This document shows, piece after piece, positions 55,089 to 64,000 of a stretch of DNA of 64,000 nucleotides (position 1 is its first letter; every line of letters starts with the position of its first letter). A program made the position numbers and the translations under genes. The stretch lies in assembly GCF_050717535.1 (NCBI RefSeq), contig NZ_JBOITM010000080.1:1-64000 (forward strand). Direction: 5' to 3'. The notes under the pieces are model-generated. The model had not been told where the DNA came from. It ran no database searches and saw only the letters and a program-made list of their open reading frames with translations. Source of the stretch: Clostridium_AD sp050717535. Its GTDB lineage: Bacteria > Bacillota > Clostridia > Clostridiales > Clostridiaceae.

Positions 55089-55805
55089 TTATTCTTGAAT
55101 ATTCTCAATATTTTTTTTAATCTTGTCTTCAATTTCTAGTAGTATTTTTTGTTGGTAAAACATTAGCAAATAACAGATAATACTTGATGCAAATACTAAT
55201 ATAAATGTAGACACTTTAAAAAGTACAAAGCCTACAACTATAAAGCTAGCTAAATTTAATAGTGTAATATGAATTTTTTTAATGGAGTAGTACCCTGCAG
55301 TTTTAAGAACATCTTTCCAACCTAAATAAAATCTTGATATTATTGGGTATACATAAAGACTTATTAAAAAAATAAGTGTAATAATTATAAAAATAAGGGA
55401 AATTAAAATCTGAGGGTAACCCTTTGAAATAAAAAATTTAGAATCAATAAAAAGTATACCTATCAGAATTATTTCTAAAGTCCAAAAAAATAATGACTGA
55501 AAAAAATTGGCTTTATAAGCTTTAAAAAAATCTTTTGTAATACTGATGTCTTTTTCTCTGATGAGTTTTCCCATTACACTAAGTAGTGCAGTGGCGGCAG
55601 GTCCTACTGGAATACAACATAAAATAATAACAGAAACAAACCAGGGTGGTATTTGTTGCCCACCATTAGAGAGAATCACAAGCAATATGAAAAGTAGTGG
55701 AATATTGAGAAGGCAAAAATATAGATTGCCCAGGAAAAACCAAAATATGTAGTTAGTTATGGTGTGAATAGGTCCTTCACCAAATTCTCTGTTTGTTTTA
55801 GCCAT
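55089..55805 (-). CDS. YesL-like (DUF624) membrane protein
   Basis: A protein of 238 residues with about six helices, beginning MAKTNREFGEGPIHTITNYI and carrying GPAATALLSVMGKLIREKDI, the pattern of the DUF624/YesL family. YesL genes often accompany sugar transport operons, but none is beside it here. The start at 55805 has GGAGG 5 bases upstream; 55823 is rejected. Function is unknown. Confidence 0.8.
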   Translation of the reverse strand: MAKTNREFGEGPIHTITNYIFWFFLGNLYFCLLNIPLLFILLVILSNGGQQIPPWFVSVIILCCIPVGPAATALLSVMGKLIREKDISITKDFFKAYKANFFQSLFFWTLEIILIGILFIDSKFFISKGYPQILISLIFIIITLIFLISLYVYPIISRFYLGWKDVLKTAGYYSIKKIHITLLNLASFIVVGFVLFKVSTFILVFASSIICYLLMFYQQKILLEIEDKIKKNIENIQE

Positions 55806-56048
55806 TTTATCCTCCAATTGCATTTATGAAATGCTACTATCTAAATAAGATTTAATCAAGTATATAAGTAAGTAAATCTAAATAAATATTAATAAAGTAA
55901 ATTTTTTAAACTACTTAAAATGTAACATAAATTGTGTGAAATGCAAATAGGTAGAAGATATAAAAAACATAACAGGATTTTGTAACTATTCACCTACTAT
56001 TTTAAACATCCCATGAAGTCACATGATATAATAAATGATTATTTATCA

Positions 56049-56077
56049 TTGCACTTATAATTATATTGTTTTATTAT
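56049..56077 (+). promoter_or_regulatory. Sigma-A promoter of the oxidoreductase gene
   Basis: TTGCAC (56049-56054) and TATTAT (56072-56077) with a 17-base spacer. The rest of the 300-base gap shows nothing else clear. Confidence 0.55.
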
Positions 56078-56132
56078 TGAATTATACAGTGATACAAATT
56101 ATTGGATATAACTAGATAGGGGGATGTTAAAA

Positions 56133-57035
56133 ATGAAGGTCGGAATTATTGGACTTGGAGATATAGCGCAAAAGGGATACTTACCCGTTCTAACCCAAAA
56201 AGAAAATATAGAGCTAATACTCTGTACCAGGAATATGGACACACTTAAGAAGTTATCAAAAAAATATAGAATTAATCAATATGTTCAAACCATAGATGAT
56301 TTAATAAAAAAGGGCATAGATGCGGCTTTTGTTAGTACTGCCACAGAGGCACATTTTCAAATAGCAGAAAAGCTTCTTACAAACGGAATTAATGTATATA
56401 TAGATAAACCCATATCCTTAAATTTTAATGAAACTCAAAAGCTAGTAACTCTAGCCAAGGAAAAGGGTTTAGTTGCTATGGTAGGATTTAATAGAAGGTT
56501 CGCTCCTATGATAAAAGAACTAAAAGAACATGGTAAAGCAGATATCATTATTATTCAGAAAAATAGATTTCAATTTCCAGATTACACAAGACGTGCTATT
56601 GTTGAAGATTTTGTACATGTTGTCGATACTCTTCGGTTTTTAATGGACAGTGAGGTCAAAGATATTAAAGTTCGCCATTTAGAGAAAGATAACTTACTTC
56701 ATAATGTAGTTATTCAATTAACTTCTGAAGAATGCACTGCTATTGGAATTATGAATAGAAACAATGGTGTTACTGAGGAAATAATAGAATATATGACAGC
56801 TGAAAATAAATATGTGGTAGAAAATTTTGTAGAAACCACTGAGTTTCATAATAAAGAAAAGACTACATCAAAATTTGGTGATTGGGAGCCTACATTATAT
56901 AAACGTGGATTTTATCAAATAGTAGATCATTTTTTAAATTGTGTTGAGAATAATATAACACCAAACCCATCTATTTCAGATTCACTAATTACACATGATA
57001 TTTGTGAAAAGATTGTAATGATGATAACAAAATAA
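56133..57035 (+). CDS. Gfo/Idh/MocA-family oxidoreductase
   Basis: An NAD(P)-dependent dehydrogenase of 300 residues. Rossmann motif KVGIIGLGDIAQKGYLPVL is at the N-terminus. DAAFVSTATEAHFQIAEKLL and GINVYIDKPIS carry the conserved cofactor residues (DKP, where EKP is more common). GFNRRFAPMI and EDFVHVVDTLRFLMD follow in the substrate domain. The ATG at 56133 has AGGGGG upstream; 56124 is too close. The substrate is unknown. A terminator follows. Confidence 0.9.
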   Translation: MKVGIIGLGDIAQKGYLPVLTQKENIELILCTRNMDTLKKLSKKYRINQYVQTIDDLIKKGIDAAFVSTATEAHFQIAEKLLTNGINVYIDKPISLNFNETQKLVTLAKEKGLVAMVGFNRRFAPMIKELKEHGKADIIIIQKNRFQFPDYTRRAIVEDFVHVVDTLRFLMDSEVKDIKVRHLEKDNLLHNVVIQLTSEECTAIGIMNRNNGVTEEIIEYMTAENKYVVENFVETTEFHNKEKTTSKFGDWEPTLYKRGFYQIVDHFLNCVENNITPNPSISDSLITHDICEKIVMMITK

Positions 57036-57046
57036 TTTTAAAAGAG

Positions 57047-57086
57047 AACAGACCATATTTCTATTGGAAATATGGTCTGTTTTATA
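57047..57086 (+). terminator. Terminator after the oxidoreductase gene
   Basis: AACAGACCATATTTC (57047-57061) pairs with GAAATATGGTCTGTT (57067-57081), followed by a short T-run. Confidence 0.88.
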
Positions 57087-57319
57087 CTAATTGCTGGATA
57101 TTACAAATAATCTTAATGCAGGGGTAATAATGGTTTAATTTACTTAGTTAATATTTTTAGTTTATTTTCTTCATTAGGAGTTAGAATTTTGAAATCTCTT
57201 GAAGCTTTCACAGGACAACTAAACTTGTTTTAATCATAGTTTTAAAATCTAAAATTTTTAATTAATTGTTGCAAAATACTTTTAATAGAATGATAATAAT
57301 ATTGAGGTGAGCTATTATT

Positions 57320-57922
57320 ATGAAATCACTATATAAAGTATGGAAAGACACAAAAAAAGCCCATGAAGACAAAGAAACTTGTATTAGAAAATTTAATGAA
57401 GGTGGTAAATCTATTGCTAATATTAAATGTGCTTTTAATGCCAATATATTAATAAATAATTTTGGAATTTTATATAACACTACAATAGACTCTGAATATT
57501 TTTTTATACCAATTCAAAGCATAAAAAAAGTTGAAGTTAAAACTGATGAAGAACTTTCAAATCATGTTATTGATAATAAAATACCTCTAATTGGTGATTT
57601 AAATTTTCTACGAAAAGTTCATTTTTTCTTAAAAATAAACTATATAGAGAACAATATTGAATTAGAGAAAACTATAGAATCTAAAATGGCAGCTTTGGGG
57701 GCGACTTCAATTGTAAAAGCTAGAGCACAGTATAATCAAGATAACCCAAAGTCTTTATTGCAAGAGCTTAAGTATATACCTGAATCTAGGTCCTTTAATG
57801 AGGGCGATAGAGCTATAGATATACCAGAGCAAATAAATAAGTTGTTTGAGTTAGTAGAAAAGGGAGCCCTTTCTTTAGATGAGTTTAATCAAAAGAAAAA
57901 AGAACTTCTATTAAAAATGTAA
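57320..57922 (+). CDS. Protein with C-terminal SHOCT-like motif, 200 residues
   Basis: A soluble protein beginning MKSLYKVWKDTKKAHEDKET. The C-terminal 30 residues, PEQINKLFELVEKGALSLDE followed by FNQKKKELL, match the SHOCT motif that is found at the ends of many unrelated proteins. The middle looks beta-rich, as in PH-like domains (FGILYNTTIDSEYFFIPIQS). No signal or membrane segment. AGGTGA precedes the ATG. Function is unknown. Confidence 0.75.
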   Translation: MKSLYKVWKDTKKAHEDKETCIRKFNEGGKSIANIKCAFNANILINNFGILYNTTIDSEYFFIPIQSIKKVEVKTDEELSNHVIDNKIPLIGDLNFLRKVHFFLKINYIENNIELEKTIESKMAALGATSIVKARAQYNQDNPKSLLQELKYIPESRSFNEGDRAIDIPEQINKLFELVEKGALSLDEFNQKKKELLLKM

Positions 57923-57965
57923 AAAAAGAATATTATAAAGAAAAATTATAAGTTAGGAGATATAT

Positions 57966-58706
57966 ATGAATTTAAAAGGTAAGGTAGCTATAGTTACAGG
58001 GGGATCTAGAGGAATTGGAAAAGGTATTGCTATAGAACTAGCGAAAGCTGGGGCTTGTGTAGTTATAAATTATAAAAGTAATGATGAAGCAGCTGAAAAA
58101 ACGCTGCAGGAAATTAAAGAAATAGGGGCTTATGCCATAAAAATCAAAGGTGATGTAAGTGATTATGAATTTTCAAAGGATATGATAAAAACTACCCTTG
58201 AAAAACTAGGTAAAATAGATATCTTGATAAATAATGCAGGTATCTCAAAGGTAGGGTTATTTATGGATGCGTCGCCAGTTGAATGGGATAATATTATAAA
58301 TGTAAATCTTAAGGGTACCATTAATTGTTCTCATAGTGTAGTAAAAGAAATGATAAAGCAAAAGAGTGGAATCATAATAAATATATCTTCCATGTGGGGG
58401 AATGTAGGTGCTTCTTGTGAAGTGATTTACTCAGCATCTAAAGGAGCGATTAATTCTTTTACAAAGGCACTAGCTAAGGAACTGGCACCTTCAAATATTA
58501 GGGTTAATGCCATAGCTCCAGGGGTTATAGATACAGAAATGAATGCTTGGCTCAGCAGTGAAGATCGTAAATCCTTAACAGCTGAGATACCTATGATGAA
58601 GTTTGGAGAAGTTTGTGACGTTGGTATGCTTGTAACTTTTTTAGCCAGTGAAAATTCAAAATATATTACGGGACAAGTAATAACAATAGATGGGGGAATG
58701 CAATAG
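57966..58706 (+). CDS. Short-chain dehydrogenase/reductase, FabG type
   Basis: An NAD(P)H-dependent SDR of 246 residues. TGGSRGIGKGIAIELAKAGA forms the cofactor site. NNAG follows. The catalytic Ser, Tyr and Lys are in ISSMWG and YSASKGAINSF. The end reads ITGQVITIDGGMQ. It resembles 3-oxoacyl-ACP reductase, but no fatty acid synthesis genes are near, so another keto substrate is possible. TTAGGAGA precedes the ATG. It lies 43 bases behind the SHOCT gene and is probably co-transcribed. Confidence 0.92.
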   Translation: MNLKGKVAIVTGGSRGIGKGIAIELAKAGACVVINYKSNDEAAEKTLQEIKEIGAYAIKIKGDVSDYEFSKDMIKTTLEKLGKIDILINNAGISKVGLFMDASPVEWDNIINVNLKGTINCSHSVVKEMIKQKSGIIINISSMWGNVGASCEVIYSASKGAINSFTKALAKELAPSNIRVNAIAPGVIDTEMNAWLSSEDRKSLTAEIPMMKFGEVCDVGMLVTFLASENSKYITGQVITIDGGMQ

Positions 58707-58838
58707 CCGCTTTAAATAAATTAATAAATTATTAATACTTTCTTAAGGTACAGTTAATATTTGACTCCATTTATATGATATAATTATGTTATCACTTAGA
58801 AAATAAATACTATAAAATGAAAGAAGGAAAATATTATC

Positions 58839-59168
58839 ATGGAATATACAAAGGGCAAAAACATAATTTCAAAGTTAATGAAATCAGCAATATCTATTGG
58901 TATTTTTATTATTTTAGTAGTCACAATACCTTATATAGCTATCTTTGTTATTAGAGCCTTATTTTTTATTGCTGTTTTCGGAGTTTTAGCATGGTATGGG
59001 TTTAAACTAGTAAAAACAATTAAAAGTTATATATATAAAATAAGGACGAAAAACGATGCTACAATAAAATCTGATATATCTAGCAATGACACATTTACAG
59101 CAGATTCCATTGATATTAATTATGAAGATAGCACTGTTATTGATGTGGATTATGAAAAAGTAGAATAA
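58839..59168 (+). CDS. Small membrane protein, 109 residues
   Basis: Two adjacent hydrophobic segments (about 18-55: IGIFIILVVTIPYIAIFVI and FFIAVFGVLAWYGFKLV) are followed by a basic stretch and an acidic Asp/Ser-rich tail. I do not recognise the family. GAAGGAAA lies upstream of the ATG. A terminator follows at 59217. Confidence 0.65.
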   Translation: MEYTKGKNIISKLMKSAISIGIFIILVVTIPYIAIFVIRALFFIAVFGVLAWYGFKLVKTIKSYIYKIRTKNDATIKSDISSNDTFTADSIDINYEDSTVIDVDYEKVE

Positions 59169-59216
59169 GGCATATTCTATTAAAGTTATAGTATGTTTAT
59201 AAAGGACATTTTAGAG

Positions 59217-59244
59217 ACCAGTCTATATCTTAGATTGGTTTTTT
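59217..59244 (+). terminator. Terminator after the small membrane protein
   Basis: ACCAGTCTA (59217-59225) pairs with TAGATTGGT (59231-59239), including a G-T pair, followed by TTTTT. Confidence 0.8.
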
Positions 59245-59346
59245 GCTTGTTTATTTTTATAGGCACTTTACTTTAATTTATAAAGCCCTTATAACTTATA
59301 GCAATATTTGATATAATTTTAGTAATAGCTTGATTGGGGGTCAGCA

Positions 59347-60033
59347 ATGAGCAGAATATTAATAGTCGAAGACGAAGAGTCTATTAGGAAGTTTATTAAA
59401 ATTAGTTTAAAGAGAAAAAAATTTGAAGTTTTTGAAGCTGGATCGGCAGAAGAAGGTTTGCAAAAAATACTTCAGGAAAATCCAGACCTTGTTATATTAG
59501 ACATTATGCTACCTGGTATGAATGGGTTTGAACTTTGTGAAAAATTAAAAAAGCAAAATGAAAACATTGGAATAATCATTTTAACAGCCAGAGGTCAAGA
59601 TATGGATAAGATAATGGGACTAGAATTTGGTGCAGATGACTATATGGTTAAGCCCTTTAATCCATTAGAACTTATTGCAAGAATCAATTCCCTCTTAAGG
59701 CGAATGAATCATAAAAATAAAGAACAATCGAATTTTATTAATTCACGAGAATTTAGAATTGATTTATATTCAAAGAAAATCTTCAAAAATGATATAGAAT
59801 TAGATTTAACTCCAAAAGAATTTTTGCTTATGAAAATGTTTATACAAAATCCTAGTAAAGCATTGAGTAGAGATGAACTTTTAAATGTAATTTGGGGATA
59901 TGAGTATATAGGAGATACTAAAATAGTTGATGTGAATATTAGAAGACTTAGAAGCAAAGTTGAAAAAGATCCATCAGAGCCTCATTATATAGAAACAGTT
60001 TGGGGTACAGGGTATAGATGGGGGGAGTCTTAA
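59347..60033 (+). CDS. OmpR/PhoB-family response regulator
   Basis: A DNA-binding regulator of 228 residues. The receiver domain has VEDEESIRKFI, the phospho-Asp in LVILDIMLPGMNG near residue 53, TARG, and the Lys in DYMVKPFNP. The C-terminal winged helix shows LTPKEFLLMKMF, SRDELLNVIWGY and VDVNIRRLRSKVE. The sensor kinase begins directly after its stop (TAAGTG). TTGGGGG lies upstream of the start. Confidence 0.95.
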   Translation: MSRILIVEDEESIRKFIKISLKRKKFEVFEAGSAEEGLQKILQENPDLVILDIMLPGMNGFELCEKLKKQNENIGIIILTARGQDMDKIMGLEFGADDYMVKPFNPLELIARINSLLRRMNHKNKEQSNFINSREFRIDLYSKKIFKNDIELDLTPKEFLLMKMFIQNPSKALSRDELLNVIWGYEYIGDTKIVDVNIRRLRSKVEKDPSEPHYIETVWGTGYRWGES

Positions 60034-61416
60034 GTGAGCTCCATAAGAACAAAGCTTGTTGGAAGTTATTTATTGGTTATATTGATTACTGTCATAATTG
60101 TAGAGGGATTTTTAATAGCAGGAACTCGGAAATACTATTATAAAAATGTAGAGTCAAATTTATCCAATCAGTTAATGTTATCCACTAGCTTTTATAATAC
60201 ATATTTAGCATCAGCAAATGTGAAAGAGAATGTAGCTAATAATGTAGATGTGTTTTATGAGAAGATTAATGCGGAAGTTCAAATTATAGATTTAAATGGA
60301 TTTGTAATTATGGATTCCTTAGGAGTAATGCCAGCAGGAAAATTGGAGAGTAATGATTTTATAGAAGCCTCGGCTGGAAAAATCGGTAGCATAATTGATA
60401 GACAAAAATATGAAAATGAGGGAGTTATGACAGTAGCATATCCATTATTTTATAATGGAAAAATAAATGGTGTATTGAGATTTATAACTTCACTTAAGAA
60501 GATTGATGAGGATATTTATCAGCTATCTAGATTTTTCTTAATTACTGGGGGAGTAGTTATTATACTTTCTGGAATAGTAAGCTTATTTATTTCTAGTCTT
60601 ATTACAAGTCCTATAAAAAAAATAATGAATGGTGCGGAAAAAATGGCCAGTGGTAATTTCATTGAGAAAATCAAAATAAATTCAGATGATGAATTGGGGC
60701 AACTTGCAAAAACCTTGAATTATATGACAGAGGAAATATTGAAAAGTGAAAGAATGAAGGATGAATTTATTGCTTCTGTTTCACATGAGCTCAGAACTCC
60801 ATTAACATCTATAAAAGGATGGTCTATTGTTTTAAATTCTAGTGAACTAGAGGATGTAGAAGAACTGAAAGAAGGACTTGAAATTATAGAACAAGAATCT
60901 GATAGATTAACTTTTTTAGTTGAGGACTTGCTTGATTTTTCTAAATTATCCTCAGGAAAAGTATCTATAAAAAGGGATTTTGTTGATATAAAGGATGTGT
61001 TAAATAATATTAAAAAGCAGACCATACCTAGGGCTTTAAAGGAGAATATCCATCTTAATTTAGTTATAGATGAAGATTTACCTAAAATATTTGTAGATAA
61101 AAACAGATTAAAACAAGTGTTTATAAATGTTTTGGATAATGCCTTTAAATTTACACCTGATGGAGGGAATGTAAGTATAAGAGCTAATTTAGAAGGCGAT
61201 AATATTGTTATTCAAATAATAGATACAGGATGTGGCATACCAAAAGATGAATTACCAAGGGTAAAAGAAAAGTTTTTCAAAGGTAAGAATGCTAATTCTA
61301 AAAATGGTATAGGACTTTCTATATGCGACGAAATTATTAAGCTTCACGAAGGTAAACTTCATATTACTAGTGTGCTTGGCAAAGGAACGGAAGTATGCAT
61401 AATTATTCCAATATAA
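60034..61416 (+). CDS. Sensor histidine kinase (HAMP-HisKA-HATPase)
   Basis: A 460-residue membrane kinase paired with the preceding regulator. Two membrane segments (about 10-28 and 165-190) flank an extracytoplasmic sensor of about 135 residues. HAMP follows (near 192-240). The His box is ASVSHELRTPLTSIKGWS near residue 250, and the ATPase has NVLDNAFKFTPDGG and DTGCGIP. It starts at GTG 60034, with GGGGGAG in the regulator end. It is followed by a lipoprotein gene that may belong to the same system. Confidence 0.94.
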   Translation: MSSIRTKLVGSYLLVILITVIIVEGFLIAGTRKYYYKNVESNLSNQLMLSTSFYNTYLASANVKENVANNVDVFYEKINAEVQIIDLNGFVIMDSLGVMPAGKLESNDFIEASAGKIGSIIDRQKYENEGVMTVAYPLFYNGKINGVLRFITSLKKIDEDIYQLSRFFLITGGVVIILSGIVSLFISSLITSPIKKIMNGAEKMASGNFIEKIKINSDDELGQLAKTLNYMTEEILKSERMKDEFIASVSHELRTPLTSIKGWSIVLNSSELEDVEELKEGLEIIEQESDRLTFLVEDLLDFSKLSSGKVSIKRDFVDIKDVLNNIKKQTIPRALKENIHLNLVIDEDLPKIFVDKNRLKQVFINVLDNAFKFTPDGGNVSIRANLEGDNIVIQIIDTGCGIPKDELPRVKEKFFKGKNANSKNGIGLSICDEIIKLHEGKLHITSVLGKGTEVCIIIPI

Positions 61417-61452
61417 GATGAAAGCATTTATTCTATGCAAGGGAGAAAAGTT

Positions 61453-62973
61453 ATGAAAAAAATATTATCACTATTTATTTTAGTAATAGTACTTATAAAT
61501 TTAACAGCCTGTAGTAATGTTGATTTATCAACATCAAGCAGAGTAATCCCGCCTAAAGTGCCTCTACCAATAGTTGGTGTTTGGAAGGTTGAGAGCTATG
61601 CTTATTCAGCTGTATCTAAAATGCTTGAAGAGGAAGCAAAGGAGTGGATTGGAAAAAAAGCTTATTTTGCAGAACAAAAAATTGTTCTGCCAGATGATAA
61701 GTGTGAAAAACCTGAATTTAAAATTAAAAGTGTTGATACAAAGACATATTTATATAACAATTACAAATCTTATATGGAAGATCTTCGTATAAATCAAAAT
61801 GAAATTAAGATTATTACTATTACTTCTAATCAAAATTATTTTAGAGATATTATAAAAATTGATGATAGTAAGATCGTTTTAATAAAGGATGGTGTATTTT
61901 TCTTTCTTTCAAAACAAGCTAATGAAAACAAAATAAGCATAGATGATATTAAAAATGAAAAGCAGTTACCCTATAGTAAATTAGAACCATATGTAAAGAA
62001 GCATCAATCTGGTCTTTTATTGGGGTTGAAATATTATAAAACTGTTGATTCTAAATTGCCCTATGATAATAAAAATAGACCAATATTGGAACCTATATAT
62101 AGAACATTATGGATTAACAATGATGGGTCAATTCAGCCAATATTAGAACTGCCATTTTTATTTGTTCCAAGGAGAACTGGATTTTGGAAACTCCAGGTTA
62201 AGAGAGAAATTACTAATAATTATGGTAGGGATTTCTTAATAGCATCTCCCGTAGAAAATGAAATTAAAACAGAAAAAATAAAAGTTAATAGTGAATACTA
62301 TTATGATTTTAAAAGCATTAATTTTGTTGGAAACGATTATGTGTGTTATGAAAGAGATATGGCAAGTGCTGCAAATGATGATAAGCAAACAACAGAGGCT
62401 CATTCATTGGAAGTGGTTCCACTTGACACAATATACACTGGGTCAGAAGTCCCGATTTCTGCATCAAAAGTGTTAGGAGAAAAGGGAATGGAAGGTCTAA
62501 ATTCTGGTGCAAAATCATATTTAAGGACTATACCAGAAAGAGATAAAAATTTATTGAAAGATACTCCATCACCAACAAATTTTGGACTTTTTAGAGAAAA
62601 TGGGAAATGGTTATTACGTGGAAGATTGGACTATTTAAATCCATCTGTAAAAAATGAGTATGTGGACTTTAATCTTCCTAATAAAGCCCCTGATAATTTA
62701 GTGAACTATGATTCAATATTTCCATCATGGGAGGTTATAAAACAAAAGGTACCCAATGCAGTAGATGGATATACTTCCCCTAATAAGGATATTGTAGTTG
62801 TGCTAACAAAATCAAAATTATTAGTTTATGCTATAAAAAATAATGCTTTAGGAGAATCACCACTAAAAGAGCTCCAACTTAAAAGTTCAGAGATATCGGT
62901 TATGGCACAATGGGCCACGGATGATTACGTTAAAATTTGGTCTGATGCAGTAAAGAAAATAAAAGGGAAATAG
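61453..62973 (+). CDS. Putative lipoprotein, 506 residues
   Basis: A surface protein with a clear lipoprotein signal: MKKILSLFILVIVLINLTAC, in which LTAC is the lipobox. The mature part has Pro-rich linkers and long Lys-rich regions, with PIVGVWKVESYAYS near the N-terminus. I do not recognise the family. The ATG at 61453 is chosen because AAGGGAG lies upstream and the signal starts there. It sits 36 bases behind the histidine kinase, so the kinase may sense or control it. Confidence 0.75.
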   Translation: MKKILSLFILVIVLINLTACSNVDLSTSSRVIPPKVPLPIVGVWKVESYAYSAVSKMLEEEAKEWIGKKAYFAEQKIVLPDDKCEKPEFKIKSVDTKTYLYNNYKSYMEDLRINQNEIKIITITSNQNYFRDIIKIDDSKIVLIKDGVFFFLSKQANENKISIDDIKNEKQLPYSKLEPYVKKHQSGLLLGLKYYKTVDSKLPYDNKNRPILEPIYRTLWINNDGSIQPILELPFLFVPRRTGFWKLQVKREITNNYGRDFLIASPVENEIKTEKIKVNSEYYYDFKSINFVGNDYVCYERDMASAANDDKQTTEAHSLEVVPLDTIYTGSEVPISASKVLGEKGMEGLNSGAKSYLRTIPERDKNLLKDTPSPTNFGLFRENGKWLLRGRLDYLNPSVKNEYVDFNLPNKAPDNLVNYDSIFPSWEVIKQKVPNAVDGYTSPNKDIVVVLTKSKLLVYAIKNNALGESPLKELQLKSSEISVMAQWATDDYVKIWSDAVKKIKGK

Positions 62974-63146
62974 TATATTCACAATTATTTATAAAAAGTA
63001 TTCTATGATTACAATTAATGCAAATGAAATTTTAAAAATTAACTATTTTATAAAAATTACCAGGAAATATAAAGGAGTTTATTACACTTTTGAAGAATAC
63101 CATGCAGTATAAAAGCTTTACACAGTAGATAAGGGGGACATACAAA

Positions 63147-63995
63147 ATGCAAATAGAAATTATCAAATTTATACAATCTATAACATCACCATTTTTGGAT
63201 GTATTCTTTCAAATAGTTACAATGACTGGGGAAGAGTATTTTTATATTATTGCAGCAGCCATAATATTTTGGTGTGTAAATAAAAAGTTTGGGTATAAAT
63301 TAGGGTTTGCGTTATTGACAGGAACAATTGTAAATACTGTGTTAAAAAATTTAGTAAATGCATCAAGACCTATAGGAGTTATAGGGATAAGATCACTAAG
63401 AGTTCAAACTGCTACAGGACAATCTTTTCCAAGTGGACATACCCAAGGAACATCTACCTTTTGGGTTTCATGGATGGTTCAGTTGAAAAGAAAATGGATT
63501 TATATATTTGGAACCATAGCAATCATTTTAGTCGCATTTTCTAGGATGTATCTTGGGGTGCATTATCCAATAGATGTAATTGGTGGAATGATAGTTGGAA
63601 CTATATGGGTTTTTATTTCAAATTATATTTTTGAATATGCTGAATCAACTAAAAAAACTTGGGTATTAATGATAATTGTTGTGCCCATGCTTATTGGGAT
63701 GATTTTTCTTAGAGAAAAGACTTATTACACAATATCAGGAACAGTTTTGGGGTTCTATATTGGATATGTACTAGAGTCAAAGTATGTGCAGTATGATGTT
63801 AGAAATACTAAGATAAAACAGCTAATAAAATTATTGTTTGGATTAACTGTACTCATAACTTTAAAATTCATATTAAAGAAAATTTTACCTATTAATATTC
63901 TTGCTGATTTTTTTAGATATTTTGTAGTTGGATTGTGGATTACCATTGGAGCACCTTGCATATTCAAAAGATTTCGTGGAAGCATCGAATTTTAA
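63147..63995 (+). CDS. PAP2-family membrane phosphatase
   Basis: A 282-residue membrane phosphatase with about seven helices. The active-site triad of motifs is complete: KNLVNASRPIG (Lys and Arg), SFPSGHTQGT (Ser and His) and SRMYLGVHYPIDVIGG (Arg, His, Asp). Family members act on phosphatidate, undecaprenyl diphosphate or other lipid phosphates. AAGGGGG precedes the ATG. The gene is complete, ending five bases before the window does. Confidence 0.92.
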   Translation: MQIEIIKFIQSITSPFLDVFFQIVTMTGEEYFYIIAAAIIFWCVNKKFGYKLGFALLTGTIVNTVLKNLVNASRPIGVIGIRSLRVQTATGQSFPSGHTQGTSTFWVSWMVQLKRKWIYIFGTIAIILVAFSRMYLGVHYPIDVIGGMIVGTIWVFISNYIFEYAESTKKTWVLMIIVVPMLIGMIFLREKTYYTISGTVLGFYIGYVLESKYVQYDVRNTKIKQLIKLLFGLTVLITLKFILKKILPINILADFFRYFVVGLWITIGAPCIFKRFRGSIEF

Positions 63996-64000
63996 AAAAA

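Overview
The window is AT-rich DNA from an endospore-forming, anaerobic Firmicute that looks like Clostridium sensu stricto. The evidence is a germinant-receptor operon, exosporium-type proteins, a 2[4Fe-4S] ferredoxin, a T-box leader, AAGGAGG-type ribosome sites and many A/U-flanked intrinsic terminators. No rRNA, tRNA or CRISPR array was seen. The species cannot be fixed from the sequence.

Layout. 1-125: 3' end (domains V and VI) of a group II intron whose body lies upstream. 339-8530: a seven-gene germinant-receptor operon in the order A-B-C-B-C-C-B; none of its three GerC proteins has a lipobox cysteine. 8645-10700: an unknown protein, a thioesterase and a DEDDh exonuclease. 10940-16522: a LytS/LytTR two-component pair followed by two near-identical CstA-family transporters with matching leaders, resembling the BtsSR-BtsT pyruvate system. 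16591-20105: an amidohydrolase, two very small genes, and a sigI-rsgI pair collapsed by an internal deletion. 20623-26532: proBA, a DUF1275 protein, a DMT permease, a GDPD and a DUF218 protein. 26545-27000: a large foldback palindrome and smaller inverted repeats. 27529-27924: a decayed GH31 alpha-glucosidase fragment. 28128-30081: two related CsxC-like spore surface genes, one with an in-frame TGA. 30351-32968: clpS-clpA.

33025-41231: mostly single housekeeping or unknown genes (glyoxalase-like, MBL fold, two YitT proteins, an acyl-CoA dehydratase activase, ferredoxin), asnS behind a T-box with an AAC specifier, and a second YitT gene behind an unrecognised leader that ends in a terminator. 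41287-42918: a third, longer CstA protein. 43229-51279: a mannitol-type PTS locus (IICB, PRD regulator, IICBA, PfkB kinase, Zn dehydrogenase) with duplicated promoters and nearly identical EIIC segments, converging on a transketolase gene. 53542-63995: a ClC channel, a YesL-like protein, a Gfo/Idh/MocA oxidoreductase, a SHOCT protein, an SDR, a small membrane protein, an OmpR-type two-component system with a downstream lipoprotein, and a PAP2 phosphatase.

How the genes work together. The clearest units are the spore germination operon, the LytSR-CstA sensing and uptake pair, proline synthesis (proBA), ClpAP adaptor control (clpSA), and the PTS polyol locus. In the last, uptake, phosphorylation, oxidation and a second phosphorylation appear to feed glycolysis or the pentose phosphate pathway. 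The window also carries several decay products (sigI/rsgI, GH31, the csxC-like gene with a stop), so this part of the chromosome has recently lost functions.
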